Shown here in pieces: positions 1 to 9,304 of a stretch of DNA of 64,000 nucleotides; position 1 is the stretch's first letter; each line of letters opens with the position of its first letter. Location of the stretch: positions 372,001 through 436,000 of the forward strand of contig NZ_JPEO01000002.1 of NCBI RefSeq assembly GCF_000753795.1, given 5' to 3'. The translations under genes and the position numbers were made by a program. Source of the DNA: Shewanella mangrovi. Its GTDB lineage: Bacteria; Pseudomonadota; Gammaproteobacteria; Enterobacterales; Shewanellaceae. The notes under the pieces were generated by a model. That model worked only from the letters and a program-made list of their open reading frames with translations, made no database searches and had not been told where the DNA came from.

Positions 1-1
1 T

Positions 2-235
2 ATTGGCGGTATTACCGAAAGCCTTACACCTGAGATGCCAAGTACATGGACGGGCTACATTACCGTAGAAGATGTAGACGAAGTGGCTATCAATGCGCGC
101 GCTTTGGGCGGCGAGCTCATTTATGGACCTGAAGATATCCCGCGTATTGGCCGCTTCTGTTGGATAAAAGACCCAACTGGCGCCATTATCGCCGCCATTT
201 CTTACTCCCCCATAAGTAAAACAGAGGAAGGTTAG
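2..235 (+). CDS. VOC/glyoxalase-family protein, C-terminal fragment
   Basis: The reading frame is open from the first bases of the window, so only the last 77 residues are present and the true start lies outside. The sequence has the second half of a vicinal-oxygen-chelate (glyoxalase/bleomycin-resistance) module: a YITVEDVDE strand-helix start, an ARALGGELIYGPEDIP segment, and the typical ending GRFCWIKDPTGAIIAAI, where proteins of this family place a D-P-x-G turn followed by a metal-ligand strand. In place of the usual Glu ligand there is an Ala-Ala-Ile stretch, so metal binding cannot be assumed. No substrate can be assigned. Confidence 0.75.
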   Translation: MGGITESLTPEMPSTWTGYITVEDVDEVAINARALGGELIYGPEDIPRIGRFCWIKDPTGAIIAAISYSPISKTEEG

Positions 236-314
236 CTGGTCATCCACATGATTATGCTGTAAATATAACGCAATAAATGAATCAGTTAAGGCAGCGATTG
301 TCTTAACTATATTG

Positions 315-761
315 ATGTTTGAACGTGTGGTGCCAGTGCTGACAACTTCCGATAAACTTTGTATCTTAGTCGCTCTTTCTTGCTTGGTGTGTGGCTGTTC
401 CAGCAAACCAGAGTTAAAACCCATCGGTCCGGTGGAAGATAATTTTGCTACGCATATCCTAGGTGACGGAACTAAACTATTTCGCTACACCATTTTACTT
501 GCAGGCAGTCATCAGAAACGACAGGAACCTCGAGAGGTCGAACGCCGCCAGAACTCAAGGACAGGCCGTAGCGACGAGCAGGATAATCCGCTAGAAGCAC
601 AGATGATCGCGCATCTGGAGCAGACGTTAAAGACGACCGGTTATTGTAACGATCAATATTATGAATTATCACGAGTGGTGATGAAGACACGCGCCGAGAT
701 ACGCGGTGAATGCCATGAAGGCGCAACAGCAAAAGATAGGAATAAATTCCCTAACAAATAA
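315..761 (+). CDS. Small putative lipoprotein of unknown function
   Basis: 148 codons from ATG at 315; a TTG one codon earlier (312) is an alternative start. The N-terminus has a hydrophobic segment (about residues 15-28, LCILVALSCLVCG) ending in V-C-G-C followed by SSK, which fits an approximate lipobox with lipidation at the second Cys. The rest is charged and rich in Arg, Glu and Gln, with a central RQEPREVERRQNSRTGR stretch and two later Cys that could form a disulfide (YCNDQYYE and GECHEG). I recognise no family. It is followed by an AT-rich gap and then a convergent cold-shock gene. Real-gene status rests on the signal sequence, not on homology. Confidence 0.5.
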   Translation: MFERVVPVLTTSDKLCILVALSCLVCGCSSKPELKPIGPVEDNFATHILGDGTKLFRYTILLAGSHQKRQEPREVERRQNSRTGRSDEQDNPLEAQMIAHLEQTLKTTGYCNDQYYELSRVVMKTRAEIRGECHEGATAKDRNKFPNK

Positions 762-820
762 GCATCTTTATTAATTTTAAATTAATTTAATAACGACAGT
801 TAATTAAAATCAGGCAATAA

Positions 821-848
821 AAAACGCGGAGTAATTGCTCCGCGTTTT
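821..848. terminator. Bidirectional rho-independent terminator
   Basis: A perfect 11-bp stem (AAAACGCGGAG / CTCCGCGTTTT) with a 6-nt loop TAATTG. The A tract on one side and T tract on the other let it serve both the lipoprotein gene on the plus strand and the cold-shock gene on the minus strand. Confidence 0.9.
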
Positions 849-867
849 ATTAAAACCTGTTTAGGTC

Positions 868-1077
868 TTAGCCGATGATTTGAACGTTCTCAGCTTGAGG
901 ACCTTTCTGGCCTTGAGTCACAGTGAAGCTAACTTTTTGACCTTCGTCCAGAGTTTTGAAGCCATCAGCTACGATAGCACGGAAGTGAACGAAAACGTCT
1001 GGACCTGATTCTTGAGCGATGAAGCCAAAACCTTTGTCAGAGTTAAACCACTTAACAACACCAGTTACTTGAGACAT
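868..1077 (-). CDS. CspA-family cold-shock protein
   Basis: A 69-residue single cold-shock domain, the standard family length. Visible landmarks are the [17 protein letters not shown] start with the RNP1 motif KGFGFI, the RNP2 motif VFVHF, and the closing QGPQAENV-type segment (here [10 protein letters not shown]). Such proteins bind single-stranded RNA/DNA and act as RNA chaperones in the cytoplasm. The ATG is preceded by a long intergenic stretch (1078-1314), consistent with the long 5' untranslated leader usual for cspA genes, although I cannot locate the promoter. Whether it is cold-induced or constitutive, and which Csp paralogue it is, cannot be told from the sequence. Confidence 0.96.
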   Translation of the reverse strand: MSQVTGVVKWFNSDKGFGFIAQESGPDVFVHFRAIVADGFKTLDEGQKVSFTVTQGQKGPQAENVQIIG

Positions 1078-1314
1078 AGTCTATATTCCTGTAAATAAAA
1101 CAATACGTAAGCCTTTGCGGCGGTGGAGCTGAAAATGCCGGTATTACTTATGTTCACAGGACGACCTAGTCGAATTGAATACATAAAAATAAGCCCAACT
1201 TTCAAGCTTTCTTGACTATAAATCATTCCGAAAATAAGTCAACAAACTTCATTCGATAAGACCGCTTTTGAAGCAGATTTTGGATTAATTATTTATTGCA
1301 ATCAGACTTTCTAT

Positions 1315-2121
1315 TTATTCGGTCATTTTTTTAAAGATTTCAATGTTAAAATCTATTTCGCAAATTAATCCTAATTGTTTTAACTCGTTTTTTTGTTGTT
1401 CAGAAAATTTCCAGGCATAAGGTGTCATCTGTAAAAACGCAGCGCAGATATCTCCTTCTGGTAACTGCATTTTCCACTGTAAGCGCTCTTGGTGGATTTT
1501 CTCAAAACCGGGTATTTCGGTGTTTCGCTGCGGATGCTGCCTAGGTTGCTCATAAATCAGCTTTTTCACAGCAAAATGGTGCATGGGACCCGCGCTGACA
1601 TTGATAAAAATCCCTGCTTCGCGACACACACGTAAAAGCTCGGCATCACTTCCAGGAGCAAAGATACGCAGAATCAAATCAACGCTGTTATCTGCTAGTG
1701 GCAAGTCAAAGGCGCTCGCGACCGCAAATTGAATGGCGTGATAGCGTTTCGATGCATAACGCACTGCCGCACGCGAGATATCAATACCAACAAAATCACC
1801 GCCTACCAACGCTTGCAACCGGGAGCTGTAATACCCCTCTCCGCAGCCAACATCTAACGTTGATGACGGTTGCCAATCAAACGTCTTTACCAGTTCCTTG
1901 ATACGCTCGATGAGCGGTTGATAATGACCACTTTCTAAAAATAGACGTCTCGCGGCCATCATCTCTTTGTTGTCACCCGGGTCTTTGCTGTGCTTCTTAT
2001 TGACGGGCAACAGATTAATATACCCTTCTTTGGCAACATCAAAGTGATGCCGATTAGCGCAGCGCCAAGCGTGTGATTCAACCGTTAACGTTTGCTGACA
2101 GATAGGACAAAGAAACAACAT
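1315..2121 (-). CDS. rlmA: 23S rRNA (guanine-N1)-methyltransferase RlmA
   Basis: 268 residues, close to E. coli RlmA(I). The N-terminus has a zinc-finger-like CPIC...C...H set (residues 5, 8, 21 and 25), then the family signature GYINLLPVNKKHSKDPGDNKEM and the AARRLFLESGHYQPL segment. A class I SAM-binding fold follows, with the glycine motif LDVGCGEGYY near residue 90. The enzyme methylates a guanine in helix 35 of 23S rRNA. The gene sits 12 bp downstream of an unknown gene on the same strand, so the two are probably cotranscribed. Confidence 0.93.
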   Translation of the reverse strand: MLFLCPICQQTLTVESHAWRCANRHHFDVAKEGYINLLPVNKKHSKDPGDNKEMMAARRLFLESGHYQPLIERIKELVKTFDWQPSSTLDVGCGEGYYSSRLQALVGGDFVGIDISRAAVRYASKRYHAIQFAVASAFDLPLADNSVDLILRIFAPGSDAELLRVCREAGIFINVSAGPMHHFAVKKLIYEQPRQHPQRNTEIPGFEKIHQERLQWKMQLPEGDICAAFLQMTPYAWKFSEQQKNELKQLGLICEIDFNIEIFKKMTE

Positions 2122-2133
2122 AACAACCTTTAC

Positions 2134-2943
2134 TTAACCTGACGCAGATCCAACATCTTCGCCGATCATCATATTCACTAAGGATTTGAGTTCATCCGCA
2201 ACCAACATCTCATACAATGCTAAGCGTCGTTGCAGCTCATGAGTGCTCACATTATTAGCACTCATCGCCAAGTTGCCGCGTTCTAACACAGTACAATACT
2301 GACGAAACAACCATTGGCGTTTACTTTCAAGTTGCCGCTGTAAACGTGTGACCATGTGTAGCATTTCAGGGGCGTGGGCCAAGCCAACTCGCGTCACATA
2401 GTATTTAAGATCTTGTTCGGCCTGCGCCAATTCGCTTAACTCAAACGCTATCGTTTGCGGCTCGGCAGTATAATCTAATGGTCGAGCAAGTACAGTCTTA
2501 GCCGTTAACACCTCTGGGGGTTCAAGCACAAGATGATCGTCATCCTCCAACGCCACAAGGTAAAAATGCGCAGTTTGAACCCGAAAAAACACCCCTTGTC
2601 CGGGAACCACATCAATACAAATGCCCTGCTTCAATGCGTTAATAGCAGACGCCTTGCGTTCATTTAGCTGTTGATAAAGCCTAAAACCCTGCCCCGTTGT
2701 ACGTTCAATGCCTGCTAAGGCGCTTAAGGTTAGCGGTTGAAGCGTAATGTCGACAATCGGCTGAACGCGTAATTTAACTTGGCGAACATCACTAGTAATG
2801 CCACTCACGATAGCCTCGCACAACGGGAAATTGAGCATTTCCAGCAGCAATAACTCACTGACGTCTTGTTTAGGGGTGATCAGTATGCGACTAGGGCTGT
2901 TTATGTCCACTTGTCGGGTAAGAGATAAGCAATGACTGAACAT
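2134..2943 (-). CDS. Conserved-looking protein of unknown function
   Basis: 269 residues from an ATG at 2943, no signal peptide or membrane segment. I recognise no family. The N-terminal half has short alternating hydrophobic strands (for example VKLRVQPIVDITLQPLTL and GICIDVVPGQGVFFRVQTAHFYLVAL), suggesting a beta-rich domain. The C-terminal half (about 175-260) is helical and charged, with LQRQLESKRQWLFRQYC and LQRRLALYEMLVADELKSLVNMMIG. It lies 12 bp upstream of rlmA, which suggests cotranscription and possibly a translation- or RNA-related role. That role is only inference from position. Confidence 0.7.
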   Translation of the reverse strand: MFSHCLSLTRQVDINSPSRILITPKQDVSELLLLEMLNFPLCEAIVSGITSDVRQVKLRVQPIVDITLQPLTLSALAGIERTTGQGFRLYQQLNERKASAINALKQGICIDVVPGQGVFFRVQTAHFYLVALEDDDHLVLEPPEVLTAKTVLARPLDYTAEPQTIAFELSELAQAEQDLKYYVTRVGLAHAPEMLHMVTRLQRQLESKRQWLFRQYCTVLERGNLAMSANNVSTHELQRRLALYEMLVADELKSLVNMMIGEDVGSASG

Positions 2944-3119
2944 CGGCGTCCATCAGTAACGATTGATATTGTACATGGCAACACAATTGCTATGCAGTGA
3001 CTTTGCGTTAGATCATAACTTACTAGCTGAATCCATTAAGAAAAATTAAATAAGCGAATTTTTCTCACGGCAAGGCAAAAATGTTAACATGACACAAATT
3101 TGCTAATCAACCAGTAACC

Positions 3120-4535
3120 ATGACGCAAGCGCCTAACTCGGCAACTATTTTCTGGCATGACTATGAAACCTTCGGGGCAAACCCTGCCCGTGATCGGCCA
3201 GCACAGTTCGCAGGTATCCGCACCGATCTCGACTTAAATATTATCGGTGAGCCCGAGACCTTTTACTGCCAAATCGCCCCTGATTACCTGCCTGCGCCAG
3301 AAGCGATTTTCGTTACTGGTATTACACCGCAGCTCGCGAATACCAAAGGGCTGCCAGAAAGTGAATTTATGGGCAAGATTCAGCAAATTTTTAGTCAGCC
3401 CAATACCTGTGTCGCTGGATATAACTCGCTGCGGTTCGATGATGAAGTAACGCGCTACGGCTTCTATCGCAACTTTATCGACCCCTATGCGCGCGAATGG
3501 CAGCAAGGTAACTCACGCTGGGATATTATTGATTTAGTGCGTGCCTGTTATGCGCTGCGTCCCGAAGGTATCAATTGGCCTCAGCGCGAAGATGGCTCAC
3601 CAAGTTTTAAGTTAGAGCACCTTACCGCTGCTAACGGCCTTGGGCACGAAAAGGCGCACGACGCCATGTCTGATGTATACGCCACTATCTCACTAGCTCG
3701 ACTGATTAAAGAGCAGCAACCACGTTTATTCGAATACTATTTTAACTTGCGTAAAAAGCAGCGCGCTGCTGAGCTCATCGATGTACTTAACATGACACCG
3801 CTGGTGCATGTAAGTTCTAAGTTACCTGCATCACAGGGTTGCATAAGTCTAATGGCCCCATTGGCTTATCATCCCACCAACAAGAACGCGATTATCTGCA
3901 TCAATCTGGCAATGGATGTACAACCGTTACTGGAGTTGGATACAGATGCCCTTCGCGAACGCATGTATACCGCCAGGGCCGATCTCGCAGAAGATGAATT
4001 ACCCGTGGGCATTAAGCTGATTCACCTCAACAAATGTCCATTTATTGCCCCAGCAAAAACACTCAGCGATGAACGCGCGAATGAGCTTGGCTTTGATAAA
4101 GCTTTCGCCAGAGAGCAATTTAAGAAGCTTAAAAATGCGCCTTATGTTCGTCAAAAGCTTAACGCCTTATTTGAAACAGAAAGCTTTAAAGAGCTTAGTG
4201 ATCCTGATTTGATGCTTTACGCTGGCGGATTTTTCTCCCCGGCTGACAAAGCCAAAATGGAGATGATCCGCAACACTGCGCCGCAAAACTTGGCCGCTCT
4301 GGAACTCAATTTTGATGATGCTCGTCTGCCAGAAATGCTGTTTCGCTATCGCGCACGCAACTATCCGTCGACACTAAGCGACGCAGAAAGCCGTCGTTGG
4401 CAATCATTCTGCCAACAACGACTAAACGATCCAGATTACGTTTTACACTTGGAAAACCTGCTTGATGAAACTGCTGAAAATCAAGACAAACAGAAGTTGT
4501 TAAAAGCCCTAGTGCTTTACCTTCAATCGCTTTAG
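3120..4535 (+). CDS. sbcB: Exodeoxyribonuclease I
   Basis: 471 residues, colinear with E. coli exonuclease I (475). The DEDD exonuclease motif I is at residues 13-19 (HDYETFG, D14 and E16). The signature stretch GYNSLRFDDEVTRYGFYRNF follows, then SRWDIIDLVRACYALRPEGI and the HDAMSDVYATISLARL motif III region. The C-terminal part carries the SH3-like and helical domains typical of the family (ALELNFDDARLPEMLFRYRARN). The enzyme degrades single-stranded DNA 3' to 5' and functions in mismatch repair and recombination. It is divergent from the unknown-rlmA pair and 39 bp upstream of cdd. Confidence 0.97.
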   Translation: MTQAPNSATIFWHDYETFGANPARDRPAQFAGIRTDLDLNIIGEPETFYCQIAPDYLPAPEAIFVTGITPQLANTKGLPESEFMGKIQQIFSQPNTCVAGYNSLRFDDEVTRYGFYRNFIDPYAREWQQGNSRWDIIDLVRACYALRPEGINWPQREDGSPSFKLEHLTAANGLGHEKAHDAMSDVYATISLARLIKEQQPRLFEYYFNLRKKQRAAELIDVLNMTPLVHVSSKLPASQGCISLMAPLAYHPTNKNAIICINLAMDVQPLLELDTDALRERMYTARADLAEDELPVGIKLIHLNKCPFIAPAKTLSDERANELGFDKAFAREQFKKLKNAPYVRQKLNALFETESFKELSDPDLMLYAGGFFSPADKAKMEMIRNTAPQNLAALELNFDDARLPEMLFRYRARNYPSTLSDAESRRWQSFCQQRLNDPDYVLHLENLLDETAENQDKQKLLKALVLYLQSL

Positions 4536-4574
4536 CTGCATGATGCTTATCCAATTCCGCTCGGATAAACGAAC

Positions 4575-5468
4575 ATGCAAGACAGATTTATCAAGCAGAT
4601 AAACCAACTTCCGGCCAGTCTCGCGGCCGGGTTGGTACCGCTGTTAAATCAGCACTTTTCAGGTCATTTGGATGCGCAACAAGTCGCCGATTTAATCTCA
4701 ATCTCAGGCCTAGAAAAAAGTGAGCTGATGTTTCAGCTACTGACAATTGCCAAACAAATATCCCTCGCGCCCGTCAGCCATTTTCATGTGGGAGCCATCG
4801 CTGAAGGTAATAGTGGCGATATCTATATGGGCGCTAACGTTGAACTTCAGGGCCGGGCCCTATGCCACTCAGTGCATGCAGAGCAGCATGCAATTAGCCA
4901 TGCTTGGCTCAATGGTGAAACCGGGATTCGCAATATCTGGATTAACGCTTCACCATGCGGTCACTGTCGACAATTTATTAACGAAATTGACGGTGGTGCG
5001 GCGATCAATATTTACCTGCCAAATACTGTGGTAAAAACGGTGAGTGAATACCTGCCCAATGCCTTTGGCCCGGCAGATCTTGGTGTTGCGGAGCCATTAA
5101 TGCACAAACAGCAACACACACTGTATTGTGATGATCAAAGTGATCCACTTATTATTGAAGCGTTAGATCACGCCAGCCTAAGTTACGCTCCTTACAGCAA
5201 AAACCACAGTGCAGTAGTACTAGAACTGATTGATGGACAAACCTTTTCTGGGCGTTACGCGGAAAATGCGGCATTTAACCCATCAATGATGCCGATGCAG
5301 ATGGCGATAGCCAGCTTATTACGTCATAACCATGGCTTTGAAGAAATTCAACGCGCCGTGTTGTTAGAATCATCCGCGGGCGCATTATCGCTGATTGATA
5401 TCAGTAGTGATGCCTTACAGGCGATATCAGCAGTGCCATTGGAGCATATAGTCGCAGAGGCGATATAA
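4575..5468 (+). CDS. cdd: Cytidine deaminase
   Basis: 297 residues, the long (about 295-residue) homodimeric form found in enteric bacteria rather than the short tetrameric form. The catalytic zinc site is visible as H-A-E-Q (His ligand plus catalytic Glu) in [13 protein letters not shown] and the two Cys in [13 protein letters not shown] second, degenerate deaminase domain fills the C-terminal half. The enzyme converts cytidine and deoxycytidine to uridine and deoxyuridine in pyrimidine salvage. It follows sbcB on the same strand with a 39-bp gap and ends at a strong hairpin. Confidence 0.97.
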   Translation: MQDRFIKQINQLPASLAAGLVPLLNQHFSGHLDAQQVADLISISGLEKSELMFQLLTIAKQISLAPVSHFHVGAIAEGNSGDIYMGANVELQGRALCHSVHAEQHAISHAWLNGETGIRNIWINASPCGHCRQFINEIDGGAAINIYLPNTVVKTVSEYLPNAFGPADLGVAEPLMHKQQHTLYCDDQSDPLIIEALDHASLSYAPYSKNHSAVVLELIDGQTFSGRYAENAAFNPSMMPMQMAIASLLRHNHGFEEIQRAVLLESSAGALSLIDISSDALQAISAVPLEHIVAEAI

Positions 5469-5480
5469 CAAAACTATCCG

Positions 5481-5517
5481 TAATAAAAAACGCAGGCTAG
5501 CCCTGCGTTTTTTATTA
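5481..5517. terminator. Bidirectional terminator between cdd and a convergent gene
   Basis: A 16-bp nearly perfect palindrome: left arm TAATAAAAAACGCAGG, 4-nt loop region CTAG, right arm CCTGCGTTTTTTATTA. The A and T tracts on either side suit termination of both converging genes. Confidence 0.92.
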
Positions 5518-5534
5518 CTACAGCAAAGTAACTA

Positions 5535-6413
5535 TCATCTTTGCTGGCATTTTTTTTGTCGTGCCATCAGGCTCGAAGTATCCCAACGGCTTCCCCCCAT
5601 TGCTTGCACTTCAGCGTAGAACTGGTCAACTAACGCCGTCAGTGGCAGCGTAGAACCGTTGCGACGCGCTTCAGCCAAGGCGATACCCAAATCCTTGCGC
5701 ATCCAATCCACCGCAAAACCAAAATCATACTCATCTTTCAGCATGGTTTGATAACGGTTTTCCATCTGCCAGCTTTGCGCCGCGCCTTTACTGATCACCT
5801 GCACAACTTTTTCACCGTCAAGTCCCGCATTCTGCGCAAAACTGAGGGCTTCTGATAACCCTTGTACAATGCCCGCAATACAGATTTGGTTAACCATTTT
5901 AGTCAGTTGGCCGGCACCGCTGTCACCCATCAGTACCGCGCTTTTGGCATAGACATCAATAATAGGTTTCACCTTAGCAAAGACTTCGGCGTCGCCCCCG
6001 ACCATCACAGTTAATGCGCCATTTTCAGCTCCGGCTTGGCCTCCAGAAACCGGGGCATCTAAAAAGGCAATCTGCTTCTCAGCTAAAGATGTCGCCAACT
6101 CTCGCGCAACATCGGCAGAGGCTGTCGTATGGTCCACAAATATGGCACCAGCCGCCATACCATGCACTGCGCCCTGCTCACCAATCACGACTTGTCGTAA
6201 ATCGTCGTCATTACCAACGCAACAAAATACAACATCTTGGCCTTTTGCGGCATCTGCTGGTGTCGCACAAAACTTACCGCCGAATTGAGCCGCCCAAGCC
6301 TCGGCCTTAGCAGTCGTGCGGTTATACACGGTTACTTCATGCCCTTGTTTTAAAAGATGTCCGGCCATTGGGTAACCCATTACGCCCAATCCCAAAAATG
6401 CAACCTTAGCCAT
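5535..6413 (-). CDS. NAD(P)-binding beta-hydroxyacid dehydrogenase (HIBADH / GarR family)
   Basis: 292 residues. The N-terminal Rossmann fold begins VAFLGLGVMGYPMAGHL (G-x-G-x-x-G), followed by VYNRTTAKA. The substrate motif FLDAPVSGGQAGAENGALTVMVGGD is near residue 120, and the catalytic lysine lies in GAGQLTKMVNQ (about residue 170). A C-terminal helical domain holds WMRKDLGIAL. Members reduce or oxidise beta-hydroxyacids such as 3-hydroxyisobutyrate or tartronate semialdehyde. No valine-catabolism or glyoxylate genes are nearby, so the substrate stays open. It lies upstream, on the same strand, of nothing obvious and converges with cdd. Confidence 0.88.
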   Translation of the reverse strand: MAKVAFLGLGVMGYPMAGHLLKQGHEVTVYNRTTAKAEAWAAQFGGKFCATPADAAKGQDVVFCCVGNDDDLRQVVIGEQGAVHGMAAGAIFVDHTTASADVARELATSLAEKQIAFLDAPVSGGQAGAENGALTVMVGGDAEVFAKVKPIIDVYAKSAVLMGDSGAGQLTKMVNQICIAGIVQGLSEALSFAQNAGLDGEKVVQVISKGAAQSWQMENRYQTMLKDEYDFGFAVDWMRKDLGIALAEARRNGSTLPLTALVDQFYAEVQAMGGSRWDTSSLMARQKKCQQR

Positions 6414-6492
6414 CGAAAGTCCTTATGAAATGAGTAAAAACAAAAGAGGCATTTGTGTGAACAAACGCCTCAGTTTCGATTGATGACAGAAA

Positions 6493-6972
6493 TCAGGGGT
6501 GGATATGTGCTTCCATCTCGACGCCTATTTTCTTACGCATTTCCATCAGCTTAATGGCCGAATCACGAAGCTGAATATCGCGTTCGGTCACTGGTACCCA
6601 TTCAGGTACTTCAGTTGGGGCGCCATCTTCATCCACCGCGACCATAATCACGATGCAATGGGTGGTGAGTTGCCGCTCACAGAACTTTGGATCACACGCT
6701 TTCACGTCGATACCGATATGCATTGAGGTACGTCCGGTATAAATCACCTTAGCACTCACCTCAACAATATTGCCCACCAAAATCGGTTTTACAAAACGGA
6801 TCCCGCCAGCATAAGCAGTAATACAATACTTACCACTCCAACCCGCAGCACAAGCATAAGCAGCCAAGTCGATCCATTTCATTACCGCACCACCGTGAAC
6901 TTTGCCGCCAAAATTCACATCTCCAGGTTCTGCCAGAAATCTGAGGGTAATATCTCTTTCCATACCGGCCAT
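6493..6972 (-). CDS. Acyl-CoA thioesterase, hotdog fold (YciA/BACH-like)
   Basis: 159 residues. The hotdog helix with the conserved GG pair is visible in VNFGGKVHGGAVMKWIDLAAYACAAG, followed by FVKPILVGNIVEVSAKVIYTGRTSM, typical of acyl-CoA hydrolases. A Shine-Dalgarno-like GGAAA precedes the ATG at 6972; an internal ATG three codons later is less likely. The enzyme should hydrolyse acyl-CoA thioesters in the cytoplasm; chain-length preference is not readable. It lies upstream of the dehydrogenase gene on the same strand with an 79-bp gap. Confidence 0.9.
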   Translation of the reverse strand: MAGMERDITLRFLAEPGDVNFGGKVHGGAVMKWIDLAAYACAAGWSGKYCITAYAGGIRFVKPILVGNIVEVSAKVIYTGRTSMHIGIDVKACDPKFCERQLTTHCIVIMVAVDEDGAPTEVPEWVPVTERDIQLRDSAIKLMEMRKKIGVEMEAHIHP

Positions 6973-7170
6973 GTGTTTCCTCTCATCAACTGTGCAATCG
7001 TAAAATATTGCACTTTAAGCTTGAGTGTATTCGAAAATATCGGTTAAGGAAACGTTTAGCGAGGCCTTACCAGCTAGCAGACGAGTAATGAAGTTAATCA
7101 AAGGTTTGTGTCACTAGACCTATAGCTCAAGCACGCATCACCTAAACGCGTAGTGGATATATCCAAGACT

Positions 7171-7755
7171 TCATTTATTGACAATCGTTACCAAGGCCAC
7201 CATCACCTTGCGAGTAGTGGTGAAGTTTAACACCCTTGTTTGCACTATTGGTTCGAATTTCAAAACGTCCCAAGCGGCCAACGAATAACTTTGTTGCTCA
7301 ACATCGACATCAAGCTCTCCTTCACCAACTAACAGAAAGAAGGTCGTATCCGCAGCAAGAGAAAGCGTCTCTACAGAAGAGAGCGCATGCCATGTCACGT
7401 CAACTTCCACGCGCTTATCATCGAAAATCACGTTAAAGTCGTAAATAGCCCCATCAATTAAACGACAGTCAGTGGTAGCACTGCCATCAAAATGAAATGA
7501 CTGAAAGCACGTTATTGGCCCAGATTCACAACCATTAACTGCGAGTAACATTCCATTCCCCGCTAGCACGGAGATAATCCGCTGATAACCATTAAAATGG
7601 GAAAACAGTCCATCTTGCGCTACTGTCGCAATCGATAAACGCCAAGTAAACCTTTCATTTAGATCTTGCTGCAGCGCAATCTCTTCGGTAATTCCCTGTC
7701 CGTTTTTCCACGGCACCTGCTTAAATAGTCTTCGAGGAAGACATGTCACGCTCAT
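7171..7755 (-). CDS. HutD/Ves family cupin-like protein
   Basis: 194 residues. The start (about residues 10-25, KQVPWKNGQGITEEIAL) and the later RLSIATVAQDGLFSHFNGYQRIISVLAGNGM are hallmarks of the HutD/Ves family, a double cupin fold. HutD accompanies histidine-utilisation genes in pseudomonads, and Ves is linked to cold response in E. coli. The biochemical role is unsettled. No hut genes are in this window, so a Ves-like or orphan assignment is safer. It stands alone between a 198-bp featureless gap and the fabF terminator. Confidence 0.87.
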   Translation of the reverse strand: MSVTCLPRRLFKQVPWKNGQGITEEIALQQDLNERFTWRLSIATVAQDGLFSHFNGYQRIISVLAGNGMLLAVNGCESGPITCFQSFHFDGSATTDCRLIDGAIYDFNVIFDDKRVEVDVTWHALSSVETLSLAADTTFFLLVGEGELDVDVEQQSYSLAAWDVLKFEPIVQTRVLNFTTTRKVMVALVTIVNK

Positions 7756-7842
7756 GCTGCATCCCTAACGTTATTGTCTATTATCACTTAATATGTATAT
7801 ACATGAAGATAAACACAAGCACTCTAGTACTAAACTGGCAAT

Positions 7843-7872
7843 AAAAAAGCGAACCTTTTGGTTCGCTTTTTT
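7843..7872. terminator. Rho-independent terminator of the fab operon
   Basis: A 13-bp perfect stem (AAAAAAGCGAACC / GGTTCGCTTTTTT) with loop TTTT, placed 38 bp beyond the fabF stop. It marks the end of the yceD-to-fabF transcription unit. Confidence 0.93.
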
Positions 7873-7910
7873 ATCATGCAGCTAATTTGCCGAAGCATAA
7901 TGCCTAATAG

Positions 7911-9149
7911 CTAGACTTTCTTCAGCAACAGTGAACCGTTAGTACCACCGAAACCAAACGAATTACACAAAGCGTATTCCATGTTTACTTGGCGAGCGGT
8001 GTGAGGCACAAAGTCCAAATCACAACCTTCATCGGGATTATCCAAGTTAATGGTGGGTGGAACTGCTTGATTTTGCAGCGCTAGTGCCGTGAAAATAGTT
8101 TCGACCGCGCCCGCAGCGCCCAGTAAGTGACCTGTCATCGATTTAGTCGAACTCACCATCACTTTATTGGCTGCCGCACCAAATACGGCTTTCACAGCTG
8201 CAGCTTCAGCTTTATCGCCGGCAGGAGTCGAGGTGCCGTGAGCATTGATATAACCCACTTGCTCTGCATTCAAACCGCCATCACGCAGCGCATTTGCCAT
8301 CGCAGCCGCAGCGCCTTTGCCATCTGCTGGAGGTGATGTCATGTGGAATGCATCGCCACTCATACCAAAACCGACCAATTCAGCGTAGATTTTGGCACCA
8401 CGCGCTTTCGCGTGTTCGTATTCTTCAACGACCATCACTCCTGCGCCGTCACCAATGACGAAACCGTCACGGTCCTTATCCCAAGGACGGCTCGCTTTAG
8501 TCGGTTCGTCGTTACGAGTCGACAGTGCTTTAGCAGCGCCGAAACCGCCTACACCAAGCGGACAAGTAACGTCTTCCGCACCGCCTGCCACCATCACATC
8601 CGCATCGCCATATGCAATGGTACGGGCAGCAAAGCCGATGTTATGTACACCAGTAGTACATGCGGTCGTTACCGCGAAGTTAGGGCCAGTCATGCCGTAC
8701 ATAATTGAGAGATGGCCAGCAATCATGTTGATAATGGTACTTGGTACAAAGAATGGGCTGATTTTACGCGGGCCGCCATTCATCAACGCCGTATGATTTT
8801 GTTCAATCAACCACATACCGCCCATACCAGCGCCAATGGCCGTACCGACACGGGATGGATCTTCTTTATCCATCTCTAGGCCAGAGTCATTCATTGCTTG
8901 AATACCCGCAGCCATGCCGTACTGGATAAACAAATCCATCTTACGAGCATCTTTCTTGCTCAGATATTGTTCGACATCAAAATCTTTTACAGAACCACTA
9001 AAGCGGGTGGTAAATTCGCTGGCATCAAATTTGGTGATGGGGGCGATGCCGCTTTGGCCTGCAAGTAATGCTTTCCATGTGCTATCGACATCATTACCGA
9101 CGGGAGTTACTAGGCCAAGCCCAGTGATCACTACTCGACGTTTAGTCAC
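7911..9149 (-). CDS. fabF: Beta-ketoacyl-ACP synthase II
   Basis: 412 residues from the GTG at 9149, matching the family length. A GTG three codons upstream (9158) is possible, but the AGG ribosome-binding sequence is better spaced for the inner one and the N-terminus then aligns with the family start TKRRVVITG. The catalytic Cys is in [11 protein letters not shown] (about residue 164), with the His residues in [11 protein letters not shown] and GHLLGAAG. The enzyme elongates acyl-ACP by condensation with malonyl-ACP and tunes cis-vaccenate content with temperature in E. coli. It is the last gene of the operon; pabC, which follows fabF in E. coli, is absent here. Confidence 0.97.
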   Translation of the reverse strand: MTKRRVVITGLGLVTPVGNDVDSTWKALLAGQSGIAPITKFDASEFTTRFSGSVKDFDVEQYLSKKDARKMDLFIQYGMAAGIQAMNDSGLEMDKEDPSRVGTAIGAGMGGMWLIEQNHTALMNGGPRKISPFFVPSTIINMIAGHLSIMYGMTGPNFAVTTACTTGVHNIGFAARTIAYGDADVMVAGGAEDVTCPLGVGGFGAAKALSTRNDEPTKASRPWDKDRDGFVIGDGAGVMVVEEYEHAKARGAKIYAELVGFGMSGDAFHMTSPPADGKGAAAAMANALRDGGLNAEQVGYINAHGTSTPAGDKAEAAAVKAVFGAAANKVMVSSTKSMTGHLLGAAGAVETIFTALALQNQAVPPTINLDNPDEGCDLDFVPHTARQVNMEYALCNSFGFGGTNGSLLLKKV

Positions 9150-9261
9150 GTTAGTCACCTATTTAGTAGAGGAAACCTGCGACAACAGCCTAAATTTAGC
9201 AAGGAATAACGCTGAAAACGCTGTTGACGGGGGAAACACTATCAACATAGTGGTGCAAACA

Positions 9262-9291
9262 AAAACAGGCGGCAAATCTGCCGCCTGTTTT
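9262..9291 (-). terminator. Strong hairpin between acpP and fabF
   Basis: A perfect 13-bp stem (AAAACAGGCGGCA / TGCCGCCTGTTTT) with loop AATC, 14 bp beyond the acpP stop and followed by a T-rich run on the minus strand. It should terminate or strongly attenuate acpP transcripts, giving acpP a higher mRNA level than fabF. Confidence 0.88.
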
Positions 9292-9304
9292 CTGGAATTC
9301 AGTA

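Noticed and set aside
8127..8796. Plus-strand open frames inside fabF
   Set aside because: They lie wholly in the fabF coding region and resemble no family; codon bias of the other strand explains them.
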